Shown piece by piece: positions 21,322 through 31,300 of a DNA stretch of 54,763 bases. Numbering within the stretch: the first letter of the stretch is position 1; every line of letters starts with the position of its first letter. The DNA is from a virus. Below the pieces are notes generated by a model that was given only the letters and a program-made list of their open reading frames with translations, ran no database searches and was not told where the DNA came from. A program made the translations under genes and the position numbers. The DNA is taken from the IMG/VR virus record IMGVR_UViG_3300028394_000094, positions 1 to 54,763 of that record; one strand, written 5' to 3'.

Positions 21322-22170
21322 ATGAGTGAGATGACTTTGTTTAAAGGTGGTTTACCTGCCTATTTAAAAGGTGAGATGGATGACGCTACCAACGCATTAG
21401 CGGGTGGTGATTTAGGTGCAAGACGTATTAGCATCAAGGGCGGTGTATTCCGTGAGTTTGTTGGTGGTAAGGAATACCGTGTATCAGAAGAGCGTTTTAT
21501 GAACGTAGTTATCGTCAAAGCCGCACCAAGTATTTCTCGGGTGTTCTATGCAGGTAGTTATGTTGAAGGCGAAGCTGTTGCCCCTGCTTGTTGGTCTGCT
21601 GATAATCAGCGTCCTGCACCGGAAGTAAAAGAGAAGCAAGCCGCCAACTGTCTAAGCTGCCCTAAAAATGTTAAAGGTTCTGGTCAAGGCGATGCTCGTG
21701 CTTGTAAGTATCAGCAACGGTTAGCATTAGTTATAGAGGGTGGGCAGGATGTGTATCAGTTAGTTCTACCTGCAACATCTGTATTCGGTGATGGCGAGAA
21801 GGGTAAGTTACCTTTGCAAGCATATGCACGGCATCTGAAAAACAATGGCACTCCGATTACAGGTGTCATTACTGAAATGCGGTTTGATACTTCAAGTCCT
21901 ACACCGAAGTTAACATTCAAGCCGATTCGTGTAGTTACTGAAGAAGAGTTTGAAGTAGTGAAACAGGCTAAAGATTCACAAGCCGCTTTATCGGCAGTTA
22001 TTTTAACCGTAGCACAGACTGATGGTGTTGGAGAGAAACCCAAAGCCCAGTTAGCCGCACCGAAAGAAGAAACTGAAATTGAGGAACCCAAGAAAGCCGT
22101 AGTTAAGAAGACAGCCGCTAAAGCTGAACCGGAATTAGCTGACTTAGTAGGCGAATGGGATGATGCTTAA
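21322..22170 (+). CDS. Replication-block protein with Cys cluster, SSB-like context (282 aa)
   Basis: I chose the ATG at 21322, which has AAGGAGAG just upstream. The protein has a beta-rich core (ARRISIKGGVFREFVGGKEYRV), a Cys cluster (ANCLSCPKNVKGSGQ then ARACKYQQRLALV) and an acidic/Ala-Lys tail ending LADLVGEWDDA. An acidic C-terminus after a beta core is typical of phage ssDNA-binding proteins, and the place before the primase-helicase fits. I do not recognise a specific SSB family, so this remains an inference. Confidence 0.6.
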   Translation: MSEMTLFKGGLPAYLKGEMDDATNALAGGDLGARRISIKGGVFREFVGGKEYRVSEERFMNVVIVKAAPSISRVFYAGSYVEGEAVAPACWSADNQRPAPEVKEKQAANCLSCPKNVKGSGQGDARACKYQQRLALVIEGGQDVYQLVLPATSVFGDGEKGKLPLQAYARHLKNNGTPITGVITEMRFDTSSPTPKLTFKPIRVVTEEEFEVVKQAKDSQAALSAVILTVAQTDGVGEKPKAQLAAPKEETEIEEPKKAVVKKTAAKAEPELADLVGEWDDA

Positions 22171-22277
22171 TTAATAGTTACGGGGGGAAAACGGGGAACA
22201 CGTTGGCTCGGCAACGCTAAATAGCCTGTACATCGAAGTTAATCAACACGTTAGTACCCCCACCTTCAAAGGTGGTT
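22171..22277 (+). promoter_or_regulatory. Structured leader of the primase-helicase gene
   Basis: A G-run (22182-22187), hairpin CGTTG/CAACG (22201-22205, 22212-22216) and a C-run (22257-22261) are followed by CCACCT TCAA AGGTGG (22260-22265, 22270-22275). The last hairpin holds the AAGG ribosome site of the gene. The C-run can pair either with the upstream G-run or partly in the site-hiding hairpin. This points to translational control. Confidence 0.6.
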
Positions 22278-25106
22278 ATGAACACACAATTATTTTTAGA
22301 AAAAATACTTGGGGACGAAGGATATTACTGCATTCTTGGACTAGCGCAGGATAAAGTAGTTCAAAAGTTTTATACCAAGCTTCAAGATGTTATTAAAGTG
22401 GCGGAGAATTTTAAGGAGAACGGATATGATGCGTACTACGCACTAGCTACATTTGAAGATGCCAAGTCGAGGATGGCAAGGAACGTAAAACAACTTAGGT
22501 CATTATTCCTAGATTTAGATTGTGGTGCGGAGAAACCTTATGCTAACCATGCAGAAGCATTAGTTGCACTGAGGAAGTTCTGTAAAGATATTAAGTTGCC
22601 CAAACCCACGATTGTTAATTCGGGTGGGGGTATACACGCATACTGGGCATTTACAGAACCTATATCTCGGGAAGAGTGGTTACCTGTTGCTAAGAAGTTT
22701 AAGAAGCTTTGTGACGAATGTGATTTACGGATTGATAGGGCTGTACCTGCCGATGCCGCTCGTATTTTAAGGATTCCGGGGACTTTGAACTTTAAGTTAG
22801 AGACTCCAAGAGATGTTAGCATTATTGGTGAACTAGCACAGAGTCTACCGTTTAGTTTCTTTAAAGGTATTATTGGTGAAGTAGTTGAGGCAGAAAAGAC
22901 TTATATACCCCGTGGTGAGATGGACGAAGTTACAAAATCTATTCTTGGTAACTTTACGAATAAATTTAAAACAATAATAGTAAAAACAATAGCAGGTGAA
23001 GGTTGCAAACAATTAGAGTATATTATTAAGAATCAAGCCACAATGAATGAGCCTATGTGGAGAGCAGGATTATCTATTGCCAAATTTTGTGTAGATGCTG
23101 ATACTGCCATGCACAAAATCTCTGCTGAGTACCCTGACTATACACCCGAAGGTACAGAAAAGAAGTTAATGGGTATCAAAGGAGGTCCTTATACTTGTGT
23201 GAAGTTTGAAGAGTATAACCCCGGAGGTTGTACGGGTTGCCCCAACAAGGGTAATGTTAAGTCTCCGATTGTTTTAGGTAGAGAAGTACAGGAAGCATCA
23301 GAGCAAGACAACATTGTTGAAGACACGGTATATGGTATTGACCAAGGGCATACACAGACTTATGTTATCCCTAAATATCCTGAGCCGTATTTTAGACCAA
23401 AGAATGGCGGTGTTTGTAAACGGATAATCAAGCAGGGAGATGAGATAGAGGTAATGATTTATCACAACGACTTGTATGTAACCCGTAGACTAATGGACTC
23501 CGACTTAGGTGAGGCAGCGGTTGTGCGGTTGCACTTACCAAAAGACGGTGTAAGAGAATATACAGTACCACTCTCGGCAATTACTTCTAAGGATGAGTTT
23601 AGAAAGCATATGTCCACCAAGGGTGTTGCCGTAATTAAAATGGACCAAATTATGAGTTATGTAAATACATGGGTTAATGAAATGCAATTTAAAGTTAAAG
23701 CAGATGTAGCACGGAGGCAGTTTGGTTGGACAGATAGCGAAAAATTTGAATCGTTTGTAGTTGGGGATAAAGAAGTTTATGCAGACCGTATAGACCATAA
23801 CCCCCCATCTATGGCTACGGCTAAGATGATTCGGGAAACCTTTATCTCCAAGGGTACGCTAGACGGTTGGAAAGAGACGATGGAGTTTTATAACAAGCCG
23901 AATATGGAGTTGCATCAGTTTGTTATCGGACTTGGTTTCGGCTCAATCTTTTCTGCGTTTACTTCTATTCATGGTGCGATACTGCACATTCATAGTAAGG
24001 AGACAGGGTTAGGTAAGACAACAGCAATGTTTGCAGCCGCTAGTATATGGGGGGACCCCGGGACTTTGGTGTTGAAAGAAAACGATACGGCTAACTCTAA
24101 ACTAAACCGTGTAGAACTACATAAAAATATACCTACGTTTGTAGACGAGGTTACAAACTCTATTCCTGTAGGGTTAAGTAATTTTGCATATAACTTTACT
24201 TCCGGCTCGCAACCTAATAGGATGTCTTCGGGTAGTAACCAAGAGCGTATTAGAGGGGCGAACTGGAAAACGACTTGTGTAACTACAGGTAATACAAGTA
24301 TGTTAGAACGAATTGCGGCATACAAGGCAATGCCGAAAGCAGAGGCGGCTCGAATATTAGAAGTAAAAGCCCACGAAGTTATTGGCTTATCTAAGGCAGA
24401 AGGGGATGAGTTTAGCGAGAAAATTAATAACAACTATGGTCACGCATATATACCGTTTCTACAATATGTAATGAATGACGTACCCGGGATAAGGGCGTTG
24501 TATAAGCAGACTCAACTTATTATAGATAAAAAGGCAGAGTTCAAGAACCCTGATAGGTTTCACTCCGTACTTATTACCAATGCGATTATGGGGTTGATGA
24601 TTGCTAAGAAGGTTGGATTAATAAGTTACGACATAAAGCCTGTACTTGCTTGGGCGCTGGGGAAGGTTAAAGAATCACAGACTACGCAGAACGAACTTGA
24701 TATAGATGCCGAGGGTATTCTGACTTCTTACTGGGCTGAGAACTATACCAATGTACTACGGATTAAAAGTACAGATGATGCACGGAATCCCACTTCCGGT
24801 GTAGACCATTTAGTTGTGCCTGACGGTTCACCAAGGGCTACCTTTGTAATGCGGTATGAATATGATATTAAGATGTTGTATCTATTTATGGCACCTTTAA
24901 AATCGTGGTGCGTTAAGCAACAGATAAACTATTCGGGATTTATTGAAGCACTCAAGAAGGGTAGAACGAAAGCAAAGATAGACAAGAAGCGTATGGGTAA
25001 GGGCACTAATAATAACTTACCATCACATAGCGTTTTGTTTGTAGATTGTATAGACTTTATGGAAGATGATGCAGAAATCCCCAAAATCAATAGCATTGAA
25101 ATTTGA
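22278..25106 (+). CDS. AEP-type primase fused to superfamily 3-like helicase (942 aa)
   Basis: A primase-helicase for phage replication. The N-terminal archaeo-eukaryotic primase domain shows FLDLDCG (D79, D81) and SGGGIHAYW (H120), the hhDhD and sxH marks of this fold. A Cys cluster (CTGCPNKG with an upstream Cys) follows. The C-terminal ATPase has Walker A TGLGKTT (K580) and an acidic FVDEV near residue 625, resembling DUF927/SF3-type helicases. I chose the ATG at 22278, with AAGG 5 nt upstream; a GTG at 22272 is possible. Its end overlaps the next gene by 41 nt. Confidence 0.9.
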   Translation: MNTQLFLEKILGDEGYYCILGLAQDKVVQKFYTKLQDVIKVAENFKENGYDAYYALATFEDAKSRMARNVKQLRSLFLDLDCGAEKPYANHAEALVALRKFCKDIKLPKPTIVNSGGGIHAYWAFTEPISREEWLPVAKKFKKLCDECDLRIDRAVPADAARILRIPGTLNFKLETPRDVSIIGELAQSLPFSFFKGIIGEVVEAEKTYIPRGEMDEVTKSILGNFTNKFKTIIVKTIAGEGCKQLEYIIKNQATMNEPMWRAGLSIAKFCVDADTAMHKISAEYPDYTPEGTEKKLMGIKGGPYTCVKFEEYNPGGCTGCPNKGNVKSPIVLGREVQEASEQDNIVEDTVYGIDQGHTQTYVIPKYPEPYFRPKNGGVCKRIIKQGDEIEVMIYHNDLYVTRRLMDSDLGEAAVVRLHLPKDGVREYTVPLSAITSKDEFRKHMSTKGVAVIKMDQIMSYVNTWVNEMQFKVKADVARRQFGWTDSEKFESFVVGDKEVYADRIDHNPPSMATAKMIRETFISKGTLDGWKETMEFYNKPNMELHQFVIGLGFGSIFSAFTSIHGAILHIHSKETGLGKTTAMFAAASIWGDPGTLVLKENDTANSKLNRVELHKNIPTFVDEVTNSIPVGLSNFAYNFTSGSQPNRMSSGSNQERIRGANWKTTCVTTGNTSMLERIAAYKAMPKAEAARILEVKAHEVIGLSKAEGDEFSEKINNNYGHAYIPFLQYVMNDVPGIRALYKQTQLIIDKKAEFKNPDRFHSVLITNAIMGLMIAKKVGLISYDIKPVLAWALGKVKESQTTQNELDIDAEGILTSYWAENYTNVLRIKSTDDARNPTSGVDHLVVPDGSPRATFVMRYEYDIKMLYLFMAPLKSWCVKQQINYSGFIEALKKGRTKAKIDKKRMGKGTNNNLPSHSVLFVDCIDFMEDDAEIPKINSIEI

Positions 25107-25308
25107 CCAACTTAGTCCTGATGGAGTACGGATTGAGGTTGATTGGGACAAGTTTGTTGTAGGAACGTCTACATTTATACCTGCAATCAATCTTACAAAG
25201 TTAAACAAAGAGATGCAAGAAGTAGCAAGGCTTAAGCAAATACAGCTAAAAGGGTTTGACCGGATAGAAAATGGTAAATTGGGGATGCGGTTTTGGAGAG
25301 TTCTGTGA
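25066..25308 (+). CDS. Small phage protein after primase-helicase (80 aa)
   Basis: Begins MMQKSPKSIALKFDQL (start at 25066 or 25069) with GGAAG just upstream, inside the end of the primase-helicase gene. It is alpha/beta (VRIEVDWDKFVVG) with a basic helix and ends GMRFWRVL. I know similar small proteins from phage replication blocks, but not their role. It is the last rightward gene. Confidence 0.65.
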   Translation: MMQKSPKSIALKFDQLSPDGVRIEVDWDKFVVGTSTFIPAINLTKLNKEMQEVARLKQIQLKGFDRIENGKLGMRFWRVL

Positions 25309-25366
25309 TATTATGATTGCACAATCACTCTCTCTCCGATTGTAAATGTAGTGCTCCTTCACTTTG

Positions 25367-25392
25367 CCCCCGCCCTTGCGGGGGATTTTTTT
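25367..25392 (+). terminator. Strong terminator between convergent gene blocks
   Basis: CCCCCGC (25367-25373), loop CCTT, GCGGGGG (25378-25384), then A and seven T, which run into the stop codon of the converging gene. It ends rightward transcripts. In the leftward direction no U-tract follows the stem, so leftward termination would be weak. Confidence 0.95.
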
Positions 25393-28300
25393 AGTTGTAT
25401 GCGGCGATGTTATCTAGCATCTCTTGTTCTAACTTCTTACTGTATTGAACACCATTTACCATCCGTTTACTTGCGTCAAGGAATGCACGACTTGATCTTT
25501 CAAATGTTTCTGCATTAATACCAAGACCCGGATGTTTACGATTAAGTTCCATTAATTTTTCTTTAGCTTCTTCTCTAGCCTCAACATCGCCAACACGGTC
25601 AGAAATGTTATAGCGTTGTAACAGTTTATTTTTCTCATCAAGAATTGCTTTTTCAATACCTTTGTTTTTAGCATTGATTGCTTGTTGTAAAGACAACTCA
25701 GCGGGGGTAAACCCTAATGCTTGTGCACCTATACTAAAGATACTGAAATCTTCAATCATTGGGTCACCACGCATTGTCGTAGCGCCCTCGGTACCGTACC
25801 GGAAACTCTTCATAGCGTTACCTAAGAAAGACGGAAGTATATCTTCAATACCACGTTCTATATTGCCTTCTTGTATCTTGCTTAACCCACGCATAATTTT
25901 AGAACCCGCACCGTAAGCTGGTCCGCCAAAGGTTTGTAAGAACGCATCTTGGAATGTTGCAGATTGAGATGTTGGGTTTGTTCTAAATATTAAATCACTT
26001 AAACCAATACGTCCGGCAACATCTAATCCAGTAATTTCATTAATCAAACCTTTGTATACAAACTCACCAATATATTTACGGGTTGCAGTTTCAAAGTCAT
26101 CTTCGTCATCATCTGCAAACAAGTTGTATACCATAGCAGCCATACCAAACATTGGTACCCCTTGTAGTCCTGAGAACAACGCAGCGGTACCATATATACC
26201 AGCAATTTGTCGCATAGCAGCTTTCTTCACCTCTTTATCTTGGTTTTGCAAAGCATCTCTTGTAATTTTAAATAGTAAATAGTACATGGATACCCCGTAC
26301 CCTTTGTACATAAACAGCACCTTACCTAAAGCATTTTTAGAAATAAGCGGTGCGTTACCTGCGGCTATATTACCGTTTGTTAATTTAGCTACATCTACAG
26401 CGTATCTGGCGGCAGCGTCTTCAGCTGCTTGACCCTTAATACCTTTACCGTGTAATTTAGCTAACTGTAAATTATATGCAGCCATTAAAGATATTTCACG
26501 ATTCATACGGTCAGCGTGATGAAACGCCCAGCCGGAAGTAGTATTTATTGTGTTAAGAATATTTTTACGCCCGTCAACTTCAAGCACATCATAGAATGAG
26601 GAACGGTTTAACTGTCCTTCTCCCGCTGCCAAATCATACAAAGTTTTTAACCTTCTAATTTCGGCAGGTAATTTAGCATTGTCAAAGTCGTAATTGCTCA
26701 TAGACGGCATAGCTTTACCAGTAACTTTTTCTTTACTACCAATCATCTCTGCGGTTTTAGCATACCCACTAGCAAAAAATGCTCTTCTAGCCGCACCTAC
26801 TTCTTTTATTGTATCTGTCCAACTATGGTCTCCGGCTAGATATGGCATTACTACCATTGGCAACTGCGCTAACTGCACAACTGCCGAGGACACGTTAAAC
26901 CCTAATTGATAGTTAAAAGTAAGTGTGTTAACAAGGTTAGCTGTTTTTGTTATGATATTGTTATTGTTCGCACTATTTGCGGCAATATGCTTTTCAAATA
27001 TTTTTATGTATTCATTAACTAGTTTATTATCTTTAGCGTCAGTACCCTTAGTCATCGCTTTAGATAATGTCTTCATGTCCGACATTAACTTGTTAATCTT
27101 TGCACCGTATATCATCCTACCAACTTGTTGAGTTGTACTATACAACCGGTCCCGTAGCGCTTCTACAGCATCCTCTTTGTAACCTAACACGTTTTGACGT
27201 TTTCTAAATGACTGAGCAAAAGATGTTTCCGGCAACGTACTAATGTATAGACGCATTACTTCTTCGGAGTTTTCTTCGTATTTTTCTAACGCTGCTTTAT
27301 GTTTTTCTTTTTGATTAGCCGTAGCATTATCGGGTAGTTTAGGTTTGTTGCTCTCTAATACTTGCAACACTTTATTAACAAAACTTCCTGATGGCGCACG
27401 GGTATATTGATACTCAGCTAGTTTAGAAAACTGCTCAATGTTAGAAGCACCTTCTTTTTTAAGTTCTTCTATGGCTCTAGTGCGAGCACGTTCATATTCA
27501 AACGCTTCGATATAAGTTTCTACCTGCCCACTTTTATCTCTCATGTTATACGACAACCAGTAATTACCTTTACGAGTTAAGGCAAAGTAAGGCTCAATCT
27601 TACCTTGTGCAACTAATTTAGCCATAATATCGGATTTAATTTTTGCTTTAATAGTGTCGTCTACGCTAAAGGTTTCAATTCTTTCATTGATTGCCCTAAC
27701 AATTTCATTGTATGTAGCGCTGTAAGCATTACGCATATCAACATATAACTTCTTACCAGACCCACTTAATCTGTTGTACTCGGCTTTTACCTTGTTGTAA
27801 TTTGCATCCCAAGTTTTATCTTTTTGCGTAGCCTCTGGATAATCTGTTTTTTCTTTAGTTGGGTCGGCTTTGCTTGTTGTACTACCGTATACAACAGAAT
27901 TAAATAATTTAACCATCTCAGGAGTTGCTTGTTTAACCCACGCTTCAGCCCTACGAACTAGCGGTTCAATTTTTTCATTTTGTCCGTTAATATATTGAGA
28001 TTGCTCGTCAATTAATTTACCAATGCCTGTAGCACCTTTTAACCCAACCCGTTCAGCTTCCATACCCAGCACATTAACAGGCAGGGAAGAAAGGATTGCA
28101 GTTAGTGCGTTGCCGAATACACCTTTCTTAAGTACCTCATGTAATGCGTTTGCACGGTTCTGATTCATAAACGGTGCGTTAGCTATCTTATCTATAAACC
28201 CATCAAATATAGATTGAGCATCTTCACCTGTAACTCCCGGAACATTGGGTTTATTACGAAGCGTAGCTTGTTGTTTCTCTACAGTTTCTGTATTTTTTGA

Positions 28301-31300
28301 CGGTATTCCTCTAAAGACTTGCTTTGCTGCAACATCTTCAACCCTTGATTTAACATTCCTAGATACTGCGAGGGGGCGTTCTCTTTTATCCCCAGACTTA
28401 ACCATGTCTGAAGGTACGTCTCCAGTTGCGGTTTGCTGTGAGCCATCTGTAAACTGCTTTCCAATAGATCGTGCGTCATTTTTCTTAGCCTCTTTATTTA
28501 TAAATACAAATATATCTTCATTATCTTGAAAAGATTTTAACAATTTATTTTCAAGGGCGTTTAAATCAAATCCTTTTGTAGCTTTTAAACTAAGGATAAT
28601 TTTTTGCATTTCAGCCGGAAATGCTGCATCGTGGCTTCTTACTTTATGATGTGCAAGTTCGTGAATCATTGTTCCAAACGTACCATATGCCGCTCGTGTT
28701 ACATCTGAAAATTCTGGTAAAGCTGGGTTAACAAATAATCCAATAAATGGTATACGAATACTAACACCACGATATTCTTTATCAAAAGATATACCAATAC
28801 CTTCTTTTTTTAAATCTTTATAATTAAGATGTTTGGCAACAGCATCTCGTAAATCTTTAAATACATCTCCAATTTCGTACATAAATTTGTCAAATCTGTC
28901 GCCAAATTTATACCTTGCTATATCTGTAATACTTGAATAAACAGTTAACCCAAATCCATTTAATTCATCGTCAGCTTTGTCTCTTTTTTCACGTATAGCA
29001 TATTTTTCGTTTCTTAAATTTTCCCTAAGTTTTTCTTGCTCTTTAGATTCCCAATCATCTTTTTCATAAGTAGCATCTACTTGTTTGTCTAAAGCATCCA
29101 TTTCTTGTTGAAATTTATCAATATCAGCTTTTATTTCTGCTTTAGTTCTTTCTATAGGAATTTCAAGATTATCATGTAACATGACTTTATCATTTTTAAT
29201 AGTTGATTGGTCAACTTTTAAAGAATCCGTATCTATAAATACTGATTCTAAATCTTTTGTATTTAATTCCGGAATTTTTCTACCATTAACTATTAGTTGC
29301 CCGTTTTCAACTTTTACCTCATCTCCAAGATTTATTGCAGATGCTGCTGTTTTTTCAGGACCTTTGGGTTCTATTTTTTCTTTAGCGGTTACTTTTATTT
29401 TTGAACCAATCATAGATGGTTCTAAATATTGAACGTATCCAAAATCTAACGCATCGCTAGTAAAATCAATTTGTCTATATAAAACAGAAATATAATTAAA
29501 TATTTTTTCAAAATCTTCTTGCGCTACTTTAGAAAATGATTGCCTACTTAATTCAAAAGGATATCCGGGGTCTTCTGCTTTTACTTTTGGTACAACATCT
29601 ATATAAAATTCTCTGCCAATTGGGTCCGACAGATAATCCATTGGGTTAGTTTTTATTTTTGTACTAAATTGCCATAATCCGTTTGATAAAATATGTGTAT
29701 TATTACCATATTTCTTTTGTTGATTTTTAGTAACGTAAATTCTAGCGGTACCCCAATTAAAATTAGCATTAGCAAAAGTTGTGTATTCGTCTATATCAAA
29801 GTTTTTACCAATATTTAATATTTTATTATTAAATTTAACTTCAATATTATCAAACAACGGGCTATACATTAAAACTTTATGATAGTAAAGGTCTCCATCA
29901 AAATCAATTTTTGTTTCTTCTCCAGTAGAAGAATTTATATATGTTTCAGGAATTGTAATTCTTATGTGGGTACCATGCCCTTCAGGAAACATTTTTAAAT
30001 CTGCGGCGGTTGGTTTTTCTACGTTAATATCTGGAGCAAACGATGGGTCGTCTAAAGCTTCGTATAAAGTTTCCCCCGTAGTGTCAAGTACGCTAACTTT
30101 ATTATTTTTTAACGTAGTAACTTTTAATTCTTTATTAGCAAATAAAAATAACATTTTAGCAATACCCAAACTACCTGATGGTCTAGTAGTTCCTTTTTTT
30201 GTTCCCGCAATTTGTAAAAATTCTTTGCCAAGCACTGCTGCTTCCATACCTGTACCGTTGTCTAGAATAGTAATAGACCTATCAGACTCGTTCATAGTAA
30301 TAGATATTTCCCCGTTTGTTATATCGCCAAGTTCTAAACCTTCTTTAATTGCATCAAAAGAATTTTGAATTAATTCTTTTATAGATACAGTCGCTATATA
30401 ATCTGGGTTGCCATATAATTTTGGACCAATTAATTTAGCTAACCTTCCTACATTTACACCGGGAGTAGATTTTATTATTTGAAATAATTTATTGCTACGT
30501 ATATTATCTAATGCTTGGGTTGCATTTTTTACAGACTGTTCGTAAGATTCTCCCGACTCAAGTGCTTCAAGCATTCTTCCAACGTCCGCATCGGTTATTT
30601 CTCCAGCCTCGGCTAATTTAATAATTTCATTTTTAATCTTATCAAATTCACGTTTCCCGGTAATATCCTTTAATTCTGTTAACTGTTGTTTAAATTTAAA
30701 ATTTTCACGTTGAATTTCTAATTTTTGTTTAGGGTCTTTAATTGTTTCTAAATAGTCATTGTTATTTTTAATTTGTCGTTCTAACCCTTCAATAGTTTCT
30801 GGTGCTTTTACTACTTTTGGCTCTGCCTTTTCTTCCGTCTTTGGCTTTGGCTCGGCTAGTTTAGCCCTTTCTTCTGCTAATTCTTTTCTTGCTTTAGATA
30901 CATCTTTTCCTTTAGCTTCATCTTTATTAAGATTACGTTCAGCTTGTAAAAGGGCTTTCTCCATATCAGTTAATGGTTTTTTAACTGGCGGTTTTAATGC
31001 ACTCGACTGTACCGCTTCTCCTGCTCCAAGTCCTGTAGCAACATTCTCAAAAACACCCACTCCTGCAGGTTTAATTGGCGCAGGTCTTCCGGCAGCGGGT
31101 GCTGGTCTGTTAGGTACAGGAACGCTCTTTCCATTTGGTCTACTGACAGTTGCGGCGGGTTTAGTTCCACGGGGTGCCTCCGTTAAAGGTAAAGATTGTT
31201 GTTTTGCTAATTCAGTAAATGCTTGGTTCCGTAGAAATTCTATCGGTGCTTGATTCATTCTTGTATTCTGTCTAGCTGCAGTTAACACCTGACCAAGTTT

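Noticed and set aside
22171-22277. tRNA-like element, because a G-run and a C-run followed by ACC are about 80 nt apart
   Set aside because: No T-arm or anticodon arm of normal size can be drawn; the C-run instead overlaps a ribosome-site hairpin.
30759-31253. Plus-strand frame of 164 codons opposite the giant gene
   Set aside because: Ser/Ala/Gly-rich antisense of a Lys/Pro/Ala-rich region; no ribosome site and against the direction of the whole block.
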